A stretch of DNA of 64,000 bases from Mumia sp. ZJ1417. Its GTDB lineage: Bacteria > Actinomycetota > Actinomycetes > Propionibacteriales > Nocardioidaceae. The translations under genes and the position numbers were made by a program. The notes under the pieces were generated by a model, which saw nothing but the letters and a program-made list of their open reading frames with translations, did no database searches and had not been told where the DNA came from. The stretch spans positions 2,790,001 to 2,854,000 of the forward strand of contig NZ_CP059901.1 in NCBI RefSeq assembly GCF_014127285.1, in the 5' to 3' direction. Shown one piece after another: positions 27,717 through 35,669 of the stretch (position 1 is its first letter; each line of letters begins with the position of its first letter).

Positions 27717-28163
27717 TCAGCTCTCCAGGACGGCGTCGAGGACGATCTCCGGCACCGAAGCCAGGGCCTTGCTGACCGGGCAGGCCTTCTTGGTCTCCTC
27801 GGCGACCTCTGCGAACTGCTCGGCGGTGAGCCCGTCGACCTTCGCGCGGACGGTGAGGACGATCTTCGAGATCAGCAGGCCGCCGTTGTCGCGATCGGGC
27901 CGCACGGTGACATCAGCCCGTACGGACGCCGACTGCGGCGTCCCCCCGGCGTTGGCGAGCCCGCCGGACAGCGCCATCGCGTAGCACGAGGCGTGCGCGG
28001 CCGCGATGAGCTCCTCAGGGCTGGTGCTCCCCTCGGCCTCGTCGGCGATGCGGCGAGGGAAGGACACGTCGAACGTGCCCGTCCCCGAGCTGTCGAGGGT
28101 GACGCGGCCCGTGCCGTCCTGCAGCCCTCCGGTCCACTGCGTCGTCGCGGTACGTGTCGCCAT
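27717..28163 (-). CDS. OsmC/Ohr-family peroxiredoxin-like protein
   Basis: The start was set at ATG 28163 (MATRTATTQW), which gives 148 residues. The two redox-active cysteines of OsmC proteins are in AAHASCYAMAL and KKACPVSKAL, and the SPEELIAAAHASC motif is diagnostic. It reduces organic hydroperoxides in the cytosol with thiols. It ends two bases after the tRNA-Arg gene on the opposite strand. Confidence 0.93.
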   Translation of the reverse strand: MATRTATTQWTGGLQDGTGRVTLDSSGTGTFDVSFPRRIADEAEGSTSPEELIAAAHASCYAMALSGGLANAGGTPQSASVRADVTVRPDRDNGGLLISKIVLTVRAKVDGLTAEQFAEVAEETKKACPVSKALASVPEIVLDAVLES

Positions 28164-28210
28164 GGTGTCGCTCCCGTCGTCGTGTGCTCGAACCTCCACC
28201 GTAGAGACGT

Positions 28211-28243
28211 GAGGCCCCGTACGCATCATGCGTACGGGGCCTC
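28211..28243. terminator. Palindromic terminator downstream of dsbA-like gene
   Basis: GAGGCCCCGTACGCAT (28211-28226) and ATGCGTACGGGGCCTC (28228-28243) are exact inverse complements around a single base, so about 13 bp can pair with a short loop. It sits 3' of the leftward DsbA-like gene and upstream of OsmC. Confidence 0.7.
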
Positions 28244-28269
28244 GCGGGTGTCTCGGCAGGTCAGACGGG

Positions 28270-29073
28270 TCAGCCGGCCTTGGCTTCCTCGATGGCGGCC
28301 AGGACTTCCTCGGTGCCAGGGACGCCCGGGGTGCCGTCCGGACCCTCGGGCCCGTTCACGGTGGTGCCGTTGACCCAGACGGTCGGGGTGCCCGAGAGCT
28401 TGTTGCCTTCGGAGTCGGGCTGGTCGAACGCCTTCTCGGTCTGCTCTTCGGTCCAGTCACGGAACGGGCGACCCGTGATGCAGTCGGTCGCCGCCTTGCT
28501 CGCGCCCGCCTCCTCGGCGAGGTCGCGGAACTCCTTGTCGCTGAGCGAACCGCCCTGAGGCTGGTTGGCGAAGAGCAGCTTGGCGTAGTCGCGGAAGACC
28601 TTCGCGCCGTCCTCCTCGAACACGCACATCGCCGCGGCCATCGCGTCGTTGGAGAACTCGTTGAGGAAGGCGACCGGGCGGTACTCGACGTCGATCGCGC
28701 CGGCGGCAACCTGCTGGTCAAGGACCTGACCGGTGGTCTCCTCGAACGACTTGCAGTGCGGGCACGCGAAGTCCTCGAAGATCGTGACCTTGACCGGGTC
28801 CTCGGCCGCCGTACCGCCCAGGTCGGTCGCGGTGAGATTCACGCCGCCGGTGTCGGTGATGCCGTCCGGGGTGCGGGTCGGAGAGTCGGCGGAGTTGTCG
28901 ACCGCCGCCTTCACTGCGAAGCCGGCGCCGGCGATCACGACCAGCACCACCGCGACGATCGCCACGGTGATGAGGTTGCGGCGCCGCTTCGCCTGGCGCT
29001 CGCGGTCCTTGCGCATCTGCTCCGCGCGCTCACGACGGGCGCGCTTGTCATCCTTGCTGGCCACCTGGGTCAT
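28270..29073 (-). CDS. DsbA-like membrane-anchored thioredoxin-fold protein
   Basis: The start was set at ATG 29073, giving 267 residues. A strongly basic cytoplasmic segment rich in Arg/Lys/Glu (residues 5-35) precedes one transmembrane helix (about 36-58). The extracytoplasmic thioredoxin-fold domain has active site FACPHC. The C-terminal cis-Pro loop is in [11 protein letters not shown]. It resembles actinobacterial DsbA/BdbD-type oxidoreductases that make or isomerise disulfides in exported proteins. It stands alone, divergent from orn by 116 bp. Confidence 0.88.
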   Translation of the reverse strand: MTQVASKDDKRARRERAEQMRKDRERQAKRRRNLITVAIVAVVLVVIAGAGFAVKAAVDNSADSPTRTPDGITDTGGVNLTATDLGGTAAEDPVKVTIFEDFACPHCKSFEETTGQVLDQQVAAGAIDVEYRPVAFLNEFSNDAMAAAMCVFEEDGAKVFRDYAKLLFANQPQGGSLSDKEFRDLAEEAGASKAATDCITGRPFRDWTEEQTEKAFDQPDSEGNKLSGTPTVWVNGTTVNGPEGPDGTPGVPGTEEVLAAIEEAKAG

Positions 29074-29189
29074 CCATCCTTCGCGTACGGACACGTGTCG
29101 CCGGGACAACGTACGAGCCGGTGCTCGCGTTCCCTTGCGACCGCGACCAGGCTACCGGTCAGAGTCAACGGCTAAGGTGGTTGGTCGTG

Positions 29190-29816
29190 ATGGATAGGCT
29201 TGTATGGATCGACTGTGAGATGACAGGGCTCGACCTCGAGCACGACGCGCTGATCGAGGTGGCAGCGATCGTGACCGACTTCGAGCTCAACCCGGTCGCT
29301 GAGGGCGTCGACGTCGTGATCAAGCCGCCGCGTGAGGCGCTCGATCAGATGAACGACGTCGTGACGCAGATGCACACCAGCTCCGGGCTCCTGGACGAGC
29401 TCGACGCCGGTCTGGCGCTCGCCGACGCGGAGCAGGTCGTTCTCGACTACATCAAGCAGCACGTCCCCGACGCGGGCAAGGCTCCGCTCGCGGGCAACTC
29501 GGTCGGCACCGACCGCGCGTTCCTGCTGCGGGACATGCCCGAGCTCGAGGGCTACCTTCACTACCGCGTGGTCGACGTCTCGTCGATCAAGGAGCTGTCG
29601 CGTCGCTGGTATCCGCGGGTCTACTTCAACTCCCCCGCCAAGACCGGCAACCACCGCGCGCTCGCCGACATCCTCGAGAGCATCGAGGAGCTGCGCTACT
29701 ACCGCGCGGCCGTCTTCGTGCCGCCGCCCGGGCCCGACAGCGACACCGCCAAGGCGCTCGCCGCGGAGCACTCCGGCGCACTGCGCGGCAGCGACTCCTC
29801 AGACGACGCTTCGTAG
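29190..29816 (+). CDS. orn: Oligoribonuclease
   Basis: A 208-residue DEDDh exonuclease starting at ATG 29190 (GTG 29187 is a near alternative). Motif I is [12 protein letters not shown] with the metal-binding Asp and Glu. Motif II is in [10 protein letters not shown], and motif III is [18 protein letters not shown] with the catalytic His and last Asp. Orn degrades the di- to pentanucleotides left by RNA decay and also clears pGpG from c-di-GMP turnover. Placement before tRNA-His is common in actinobacteria. Confidence 0.96.
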   Translation: MDRLVWIDCEMTGLDLEHDALIEVAAIVTDFELNPVAEGVDVVIKPPREALDQMNDVVTQMHTSSGLLDELDAGLALADAEQVVLDYIKQHVPDAGKAPLAGNSVGTDRAFLLRDMPELEGYLHYRVVDVSSIKELSRRWYPRVYFNSPAKTGNHRALADILESIEELRYYRAAVFVPPPGPDSDTAKALAAEHSGALRGSDSSDDAS

Positions 29817-29893
29817 GGACCCGGATTTCGAGCCGTCAGGACTGACCCGCTACACTCGTGCACGCCGCACACGGTGATGCCGTGTCGCGCGCG

Positions 29894-29966
29894 GTGGGTG
29901 TAGCTCAGTTGGTAGAGCACCGGCTTGTGGTGCCGGTGGTCGCGGGTTCAAGTCCCGTCATCCACC
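29894..29966 (+). tRNA. tRNA-His (GTG)
   Basis: Acceptor GTGGGTG/CATCCAC, D-arm GCTC/GAGC, anticodon stem CCGGC/GCCGG around TTGTGGT with anticodon GTG, and T-loop GGTTCAAGTCC. Position -1 is G (29893) facing discriminator C (29966), the identity pair of tRNA-His. The 3' CCA is not encoded. Confidence 0.96.
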
Positions 29967-29981
29967 CCCAAAGACGCCAGG

Positions 29982-30419
29982 TCAGGACATCGTTCCCGGC
30001 CTGGCGTCCTTCGTTTGCGCCAGCGGGCGACGTCGCGCCGCGGCGATCTCAGCCCCGTTCGCGACCGCCCAGTCCGCCAGGGCGGAGAGCGGCTCGAGCA
30101 GCGACCTCCCCAGCGGCGTGAGGGTGTACTCGACGCTTGGCGGCACGGTCGGGAACACCTCTCGACCGACCAGGCCGTCCTCCTCCAGAGCGCGCAAGGT
30201 GCGGGTCAGCATCCGCTGGCTGATGCTGTCGATCTCGCGGTGGAGCTCGTTGTACCGGTGCGCACGCCGTCCGAGGAGCACGAGCACCAGGAGCGTCCAC
30301 TTGTCACCGATCCGACGGATCACGTCGGTCACGGGACATCGTTCGTACTCATCCGCAGGGACCGGCCCGGGCAAGGGCGTGTCGACAAGGGTAGGCACAT
30401 CCGCGTGCGTACCGGACAT
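29982..30419 (-). CDS. HxlR-family transcriptional regulator
   Basis: A 145-residue winged-helix protein. The family signature is CPVTDVIRRIGDKWTLLVL, with the conserved N-terminal Cys as a possible redox or electrophile sensor. The recognition helix and wing follow in ISQRMLTRTLRALEEDGLVGREVFP. It is divergent from an SDR-like gene with a 72-bp intergenic region, the usual arrangement where an HxlR/YodB-type repressor controls the enzyme next to it. Confidence 0.9.
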   Translation of the reverse strand: MSGTHADVPTLVDTPLPGPVPADEYERCPVTDVIRRIGDKWTLLVLVLLGRRAHRYNELHREIDSISQRMLTRTLRALEEDGLVGREVFPTVPPSVEYTLTPLGRSLLEPLSALADWAVANGAEIAAARRRPLAQTKDARPGTMS

Positions 30420-30491
30420 TCAACTGCCTCCTTCCGCACTCGCCGAAGGTTCTCGATGCTAGTGGCAACCACCGTCGAGTCGAGGAGGAAC

Positions 30492-31385
30492 ATGAGCCCG
30501 GAAGCCGTCACCCCGAGGGGCGACAGGACACCGCGGACGGTCGTCGTGAGCGGAGGGACGGACGGGATGGGGCGCGCCCTCGCCCTCGGCAGGGCCGCCC
30601 GTGGAGACACGGTCGTCGTCCTCGGCAGCAACAGGGAGAAGGGAGAGCGCGTTCTGGAAGAGGCCGCTCGGCTCGATGGCACAGGGGCGCTCGAGTTCGA
30701 GCGGGTCGACCTGTCCAGCATCGACGACACCCGTGCGGCTGTTCGGCGGATCGCGGCTCGTCACGAGGCTGTCGACGCCCTCACCCTGTTCGCCAACCGC
30801 CAGGCTCCGAGGCGGACAGTCACCGCGGACGGCCTCGAGCAGGTGTTCGCCGTGTACTACCTCAGCCGCTACCTGCTCAGCTACGAGCTCAGTCCCCTGC
30901 TGCGCCGGAGCCGGACGCCGGTCATCGTCAACGTCGCCGGCGTCGGTATGACGAAGGGGCGCCTGCACTGGGACGATCTCCAGCTCGAGGGCGAGGGCGA
31001 GTACGGCATGGTGGCCGCACAGCTGCAGGCTGCACGTGCGAACGACCTCCTCGGGGTGATGTTCGCCGCAGAGCCGGACAACCCGGTTCCGTACGTCCTC
31101 TATCACCCGGGGTTCACCAAGAGCGGCGACCTCACCCCGCTGCGACCGGCGCTCAGGGTGACGTTGCGGGCACTCGCCGCCCTGGCGGCACGCCCCGTCG
31201 AGAGGGCAGTCGCTCCCCTCCACCGGTTCATCGAGGAGCCGCCGCGCGCACCGCTCAGCGCGATCGACCGCGAGACGTCACTGCCGCTCAGCCTGAGGAC
31301 ACTCGACCCGCATGGCGCGGACCGGCTCGCCGCGGCCACCCGTGCGATCCTCGCGGCCCACGAGGGAACCGTCTCATCGGCGTAG
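30492..31385 (+). CDS. SDR-fold protein lacking the Tyr-Lys active pair
   Basis: The start is ATG 30492 with AGGAGG four bases upstream. The 297-residue Rossmann protein carries SGGTDGMGRALALG and the loop LGSNREKG. Where ordinary members have Tyr-x-x-x-Lys followed by Ala-Asn, the matching segment reads AAQLQAARANDL, so Tyr is Gln and Lys is Ala. The Asn-Ala-Gly after beta4 is also altered (FANRQAP). It may be a non-catalytic NAD(P)-binding sensor or use other residues. It is divergent from the HxlR gene, so it is probably induced by the same signal. Confidence 0.75.
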   Translation: MSPEAVTPRGDRTPRTVVVSGGTDGMGRALALGRAARGDTVVVLGSNREKGERVLEEAARLDGTGALEFERVDLSSIDDTRAAVRRIAARHEAVDALTLFANRQAPRRTVTADGLEQVFAVYYLSRYLLSYELSPLLRRSRTPVIVNVAGVGMTKGRLHWDDLQLEGEGEYGMVAAQLQAARANDLLGVMFAAEPDNPVPYVLYHPGFTKSGDLTPLRPALRVTLRALAALAARPVERAVAPLHRFIEEPPRAPLSAIDRETSLPLSLRTLDPHGADRLAAATRAILAAHEGTVSSA

Positions 31386-31402
31386 GGCCACCACCCTCAC
31401 GT

Positions 31403-31437
31403 ATGTTCCCAACATCCCGTCGATATGTTGTCGACAT
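31403..31437. promoter_or_regulatory. Paired operator-like repeats upstream of ABC exporter
   Basis: ATGTTCCCAACAT (31403-31415) is a 5-bp-arm palindrome. ATGTTGTCGACAT (31425-31437) has the same ends and length around a TGTCGACA core. Their spacing of 22 bp, two helical turns, and position 31-65 bp upstream of the permease start make them candidates for the operator of the TetR protein encoded at the end of the operon. Confidence 0.5.
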
Positions 31438-31467
31438 GGTGTCGGTTAATTCTCGCATGAGGACGTG

Positions 31468-32604
31468 ATGATGTTTCTCGCCATTCGTGAGCTCGTGTTC
31501 GCTCGAGGGCGGTTCGCCCTCATGGGATCCGTGGTGGCCCTGATCGCCATCCTCATGGTGCTGCTGTCGGGCCTGTCGGTCGGACTGGTCAACGACGGCG
31601 TCTCGGGACTCAAGAAGGTCCCGGTGACTTCGTTCGCGTTCCAGCAGGACGTTGCCAAGGACTCGGCGTTCTCGCGCAGCGTCGTGTCGTCGGAGGCTGT
31701 CGAGGCGTGGGCCGACCGTCCGGGCGTCGAGGACGCGGCGCCGTTCGGCAATACCCTGGTGAACGCGCGCGCCGACAACGGCACCGAGGTCGACCTCGCC
31801 CTCTTCGGCGTCGAGACCGACTCCTTCCTCGCCCCCTCCCCCGCGACCGGCGCCCCGCTCGGCGACGAGGCGGACGGGATCGTGATCAGCGAGACCGCCG
31901 CCGACGAGGGCATCGCGCTCGGCGACGTCGTCCGCATCGAGCCCACCGGGACGGCACTCAGGGTCGTCGGGATCCTCGACGGCCAGCACACGTACGGGCA
32001 CGTGGACGTGGCGTACGTGCCGCTGACCACGTGGCAGGAGGTCCGCGCCGGCGTACGGACGGGAGACCCCGTACCGGCGCACGTGCACGACGAGTTCACC
32101 GCCGTCGCGGTACGGGCCGCTGACGGCGACGACGTGGATCTCGCTGCGGGAGACGAAGCCGCGTCGACGACCTCGATGACCCTCGAGGAGTCGTTCGGAG
32201 CCTCGCCCGGGTACACCGCCGAGACGTCGACCCTCCAGCTGATCCAGGTCTTCCTCTATGCCATCTCCGCGCTGGTCGTCGGCGCGTTCTTCACCGTGCT
32301 CGTCATCCAGCGCCGTCAGGAGATCGCGGTGATGCGGGCGATGGGAGCGAGCACCGGCTATCTTCTGCGCGACAGCCTGCTGCAGTCCCTGATCCTCCTG
32401 ATCGTCTCGGCCGGGGTCGGCGTCGGGATAGGCCTCGCCGGTGGCGCCGCCCTCGCCTCCACGCCCATGCCGTTCGCCCTGGAGGCGGGTCCGATCGCCG
32501 CCGCCACCGCACTCCTCATCGCCCTCGGTGTCGTCGGAGCCGCCGTCGCGGTCGTCCGCGTCACCCGGGTCGACCCGCTGACCGCACTCGGAGGCAACCG
32601 ATGA
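31468..32604 (+). CDS. ABC transporter permease, FtsX/MacB type
   Basis: A 378-residue permease from ATG 31468 (GTG 31465 and ATG 31471 are alternatives; GAGGA lies just upstream). One TM helix is near residues 15-37, then a large extracytoplasmic domain (about 45-240). Three C-terminal helices follow in the FtsX pattern (VFLYAISALVVGAFF, then two more). It resembles DevC/MacB-like permeases that drive export mechanically instead of importing. The next gene, the ATPase, overlaps by four bases. Confidence 0.88.
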   Translation: MMFLAIRELVFARGRFALMGSVVALIAILMVLLSGLSVGLVNDGVSGLKKVPVTSFAFQQDVAKDSAFSRSVVSSEAVEAWADRPGVEDAAPFGNTLVNARADNGTEVDLALFGVETDSFLAPSPATGAPLGDEADGIVISETAADEGIALGDVVRIEPTGTALRVVGILDGQHTYGHVDVAYVPLTTWQEVRAGVRTGDPVPAHVHDEFTAVAVRAADGDDVDLAAGDEAASTTSMTLEESFGASPGYTAETSTLQLIQVFLYAISALVVGAFFTVLVIQRRQEIAVMRAMGASTGYLLRDSLLQSLILLIVSAGVGVGIGLAGGAALASTPMPFALEAGPIAAATALLIALGVVGAAVAVVRVTRVDPLTALGGNR

Positions 32605-33284
32605 CCCCCGCACTCGCGCTCACCGACGTCACGCTCGTCCACGGCGACGGCGAGGACACCGTCACGGCGTTGGACGCCGTCAGCCTGCGTGTCGCGCCCG
32701 GAGAGCTCGTCGCGATCGTCGGGCCGTCCGGATCCGGCAAGTCGAGCCTGCTCGCCGTCGCCGGCGCCCTGACCACCCCGACCTCCGGCGAGGTCCGCGT
32801 CGGCGAGGTCGACCTCGCGACGGCCTCGCGCCGCGAGCTGGCGCGGATCCGGCGGGAGCGGCTCGCCTTCGTCTTTCAGAGCGGCAACCTCGTCCCCGCG
32901 CTCACCGCGATCGACCAGATCCGGCTTCCCCTCACGTTCGGCAAAGTCTCCGAGCCCCGTGACCCGTACGACCTGCTGGCCGAGGTCGGGATGGGGCACA
33001 AGGCGCGCCGTCGGCCCCACCAGCTCTCGGGCGGGGAACGGCAGCGCGTCGGGATCGCCCGTGCCCTGGTGACCCGCCCGCGACTGCTCCTCGTCGACGA
33101 GCCCACAGCTGCGCTGGATCGCCAACGCAGCCAGGACATCGTGTCGTTGCTCGCTCGCGAGACGCACGAGCACGGTGTCGCCACCGTGATGGTGACGCAC
33201 GACCACGACGTGCTGCACCACTGCGACCGGGTCTACGAGATGATCGACGGACGACTCGGCGTCCCTGCTGCGTCGCCCGACTGA
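32601..33284 (+). CDS. ABC transporter ATP-binding protein (LolD/MacB class)
   Basis: A 227-residue ATPase that overlaps the permease stop (ATGA). Walker A GPSGSGKSS (about 40-48), Q-loop FVFQSGNLVPALTA, signature LSGGERQRVGIARALV, Walker B LLLVDEPTAALD and H-loop MVTHDHDV are all intact. It forms a homodimer with two permease subunits. Cargo cannot be assigned. The operon ends with a TetR regulator, typical of inducible exporters of toxic compounds or lipids. Confidence 0.93.
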   Translation: MTPALALTDVTLVHGDGEDTVTALDAVSLRVAPGELVAIVGPSGSGKSSLLAVAGALTTPTSGEVRVGEVDLATASRRELARIRRERLAFVFQSGNLVPALTAIDQIRLPLTFGKVSEPRDPYDLLAEVGMGHKARRRPHQLSGGERQRVGIARALVTRPRLLLVDEPTAALDRQRSQDIVSLLARETHEHGVATVMVTHDHDVLHHCDRVYEMIDGRLGVPAASPD

Positions 33285-33297
33285 CCCAGGAGGACCC

Positions 33298-33951
33298 GTG
33301 CCCCGCATCCAGGCGCCCACGGTGGTCGAGCACCGCCGTCGCCAGGAGCGGGCGATCCTGGACGCGGCACGGGCCCTCATCGCCGAGACCGGCGAGGCGC
33401 CCTCGCTAGGGGCGGTGGCCAAGCGGGCGGGGATGGCGAGGCCGAGCCTCTACCAGTACTTCCCGTCGCGTGGGGAGCTGCTCGCGGGCGTCGTCGCCGA
33501 CGTGTTCCCCGAGTGGTCACGCCACGTCCGCGAACGCGTCGAGGCGGCCGAGGCACCGGGCGAGCGGGTCTGGGAGTACATGGCGGCCAACATCGACCTC
33601 TTCGCCAGCTCGGAGCAGGCGGTCGCGCACGTGCTGAGCAGCGTCGTCGAGCCCGCCGTCCTGCAGGCCCCGATGCAGCGGTTCCACGCCGAGCTCCAGG
33701 AGCCGCTGGTCGCTGCCCTGCACGACCTCGGCGAGCCGCACGTCGACCAGATGGCCTCGCTGGTGAACGCGCTGATCGTCCAGGTGTGCGCGACGTACGG
33801 ACGTGACGACGCGCACGCAGGCCACGGCGATGCCCCGTCCTTGTCCCGTACGGAGGCCCTCGAGCTGCTCCGCCGGCTCATCGGCGCCTACCTCGACCTG
33901 CCCGGGGAAGCCGACCTGCCCGGGGAAGCGAAGGGGCCCCGCAGGCGTTGA
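33298..33951 (+). CDS. TetR-family regulator of the ABC exporter
   Basis: A 217-residue TetR protein from GTG 33298, with AGGAGG upstream. The helix-turn-helix covers about residues 15-62 (LIAETGEAPSLGAVAKRAGMARPSLYQYFPSRGELL). The C-terminal ligand domain ends in an unusual duplicated Leu-Pro-Gly-Glu-Ala tail (PGEADLPGEAK) encoded by a short tandem repeat. It lies 13 bp after the ATPase gene and probably represses the promoter upstream of 31468. Confidence 0.88.
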   Translation: MPRIQAPTVVEHRRRQERAILDAARALIAETGEAPSLGAVAKRAGMARPSLYQYFPSRGELLAGVVADVFPEWSRHVRERVEAAEAPGERVWEYMAANIDLFASSEQAVAHVLSSVVEPAVLQAPMQRFHAELQEPLVAALHDLGEPHVDQMASLVNALIVQVCATYGRDDAHAGHGDAPSLSRTEALELLRRLIGAYLDLPGEADLPGEAKGPRRR

Positions 33952-34000
33952 CCCTGTCGGACCGACGCGCCCGCGTCGGTCGGTCGACGAGGAGGTCGCG

Positions 34001-35047
34001 GTGCACGGCGAGTACAAGGTTCCCGGGGGCAAGCTGGTCGTCATCGACCTCGAGATCGTCAGCGACCACCTGAAGGACGTCCAGCTGTCGGGCGACTTCT
34101 TCCTCGAGCCCGACGAGGCCCTGGAGCGGATCACCGGAGCCCTCGAAGGAATGCCTGCCGACGCGTCGGTCACCTCGTACGCGGCCGCCGTTGAGGGGTC
34201 GCTCGCCGGCGCGTCGATGATCGGCTTCGACCCGCGTGCGGTCGGCTTCGCGGTGACCCGGGCGCTCGGGCGTTCGACGTCCTGGCACGACCACGCGTTC
34301 GCGCTCGTCGACTCGGGCCCGCTGCACCCGGCCGAGCAGATGGCGCTCGACGAGGTGATCGCGACCCAGGTCGCCAGGGGCGAGCGGCCGCCCGCGCTGC
34401 GCTTCTGGGAGTGGGCGTCCAACGCCGTCATCATCGGCTCGTTCCAGTCGCTGTCCAACGAGGTCGACCTCGACGCCGCTGCACGCCACGACGTGACGGT
34501 CGTACGGCGGATGTCCGGCGGCGGCGCGATGTTCGTCGAGCCCGGCAACACCATCACGTACTCGCTGTACGTCCCCGCGTCGCTCGTCGAGGGCATGAGC
34601 TTCGCCGAGTCGTACGCGTTCCTCGACGCCTGGGTCCTGCGCGCGCTCAAAGGCCTGGGCATCGACGCCTCGTACGTACCGCTCAACGACATCGCCACAC
34701 CTCACGGCAAGATCGGCGGCGCCGCGCAGAAGCGCCTGGCCGGCGGCGCGGTGCTGCACCACGTGACGATGTCGTACGACATGGACGCGACCAAGATGCT
34801 CGACATCTTGCGGATCGGGCGCGAGAAGCTGTCCGACAAGGGCACCGCGAGCGCGGCGAAGCGGGTGGACCCGCTCAAGAGCCAGACCGGCATGCCGCGC
34901 GACGAGGTCGTACGGGCGATGGTGGGCCACTTCGCGGACAGCTACGGGCTCACTCGTGTCGGCGTCGACGAGGCGACACGTGCCGAGATGGAGGCGCTGG
35001 CGCGCAGCAAGTACGGCACCGAGGAGTGGACCGCGCGCGTGCCGTGA
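34001..35047 (+). CDS. Lipoate-protein ligase with N-terminal accessory domain
   Basis: The start is GTG 34001 with GGAGG five bases upstream, giving 348 residues. Residues 1 to about 75 (HGEYKVPGGKLVVIDLEI ... FFLEPDEALERI) match the small lipoate-ligase accessory domain, which in E. coli LplA is C-terminal. The catalytic biotin/lipoate transferase domain follows, with VRRMSGGGAMF and IGGAAQKRLAGG, the latter holding the lipoyl-AMP-binding Lys. It activates free lipoate or octanoate and attaches it to 2-oxoacid dehydrogenase E2 subunits or GcvH. The reversed domain order is notable. Confidence 0.85.
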   Translation: MHGEYKVPGGKLVVIDLEIVSDHLKDVQLSGDFFLEPDEALERITGALEGMPADASVTSYAAAVEGSLAGASMIGFDPRAVGFAVTRALGRSTSWHDHAFALVDSGPLHPAEQMALDEVIATQVARGERPPALRFWEWASNAVIIGSFQSLSNEVDLDAAARHDVTVVRRMSGGGAMFVEPGNTITYSLYVPASLVEGMSFAESYAFLDAWVLRALKGLGIDASYVPLNDIATPHGKIGGAAQKRLAGGAVLHHVTMSYDMDATKMLDILRIGREKLSDKGTASAAKRVDPLKSQTGMPRDEVVRAMVGHFADSYGLTRVGVDEATRAEMEALARSKYGTEEWTARVP

Positions 35048-35092
35048 CGCAACGGGGACCCGCACGGGCCACGGCTCCGTCATCGTGAGCGC

Positions 35093-35662
35093 ATGTCGCT
35101 CTCACGTACGGCGGTCCTCGTGTCCGCAGGTGTCATCGTCGGCCTGGTCGCCGGCGGTACCACCGTCGCTGTTGCCGCGTCGTCGGCAAAGACCGTGAAG
35201 GTCTGCACCACCAAGAAGGGTGTCGTGCGCTCGGCCGACGCCAAGGGCAGGTGCCCGAAGAAGTCGAAGAAGCAGGCGATCAACGTCCGGGGCCCTGCAG
35301 GGTCTCGGGGTGCGCCCGGCGTCGCGGGTGCCCGCGGACCGTCGGACGCATGGAGGATCGGCGCGCTCAACCGTGCGGAGGCGGTGAAGGTGCCGGCGGG
35401 TTCGTACGTCGTCAACGGCACCGTCTACTTCGGCAGGGCGTCGGCGACCGCACAGTGCTGGGTCTGGCATCAGGACTCGCCGACCGGGAGCTCGGGCATC
35501 GGCTCCTTCCTGACCGGGGCGAACGCCGTCGCGACGCTGGCCGTGTCCGACGCGTTCACGGTGACGGCGACCAGCGACGTCTGGGTCGAGTGCAGCGGCG
35601 GTGAGGGCTTCTCGGTCACCCCGCGCGTCACCGTCCTTGCGGTCGGGACGCTCCACGACTGA
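35093..35662 (+). CDS. Small secreted protein with short collagen-like stretch
   Basis: A 189-residue exported protein. A signal peptide covers about residues 1-29 (hydrophobic AGVIVGLVAGGTTVAVAA). A basic Cys-containing segment (KVCTTKKGVVRSADAKGRCPKKSKK) follows, then a short Gly-x-y run, GPAGSRGAPGVAGARGP. The C-terminal beta-rich domain of about 100 residues is typical of actinobacterial surface proteins. The two N-terminal Cys residues could form a disulfide. No function is known. It stands alone between the ligase and a pseudouridine synthase. Confidence 0.72.
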   Translation: MSLSRTAVLVSAGVIVGLVAGGTTVAVAASSAKTVKVCTTKKGVVRSADAKGRCPKKSKKQAINVRGPAGSRGAPGVAGARGPSDAWRIGALNRAEAVKVPAGSYVVNGTVYFGRASATAQCWVWHQDSPTGSSGIGSFLTGANAVATLAVSDAFTVTATSDVWVECSGGEGFSVTPRVTVLAVGTLHD

Positions 35663-35669
35663 GCCGCGC

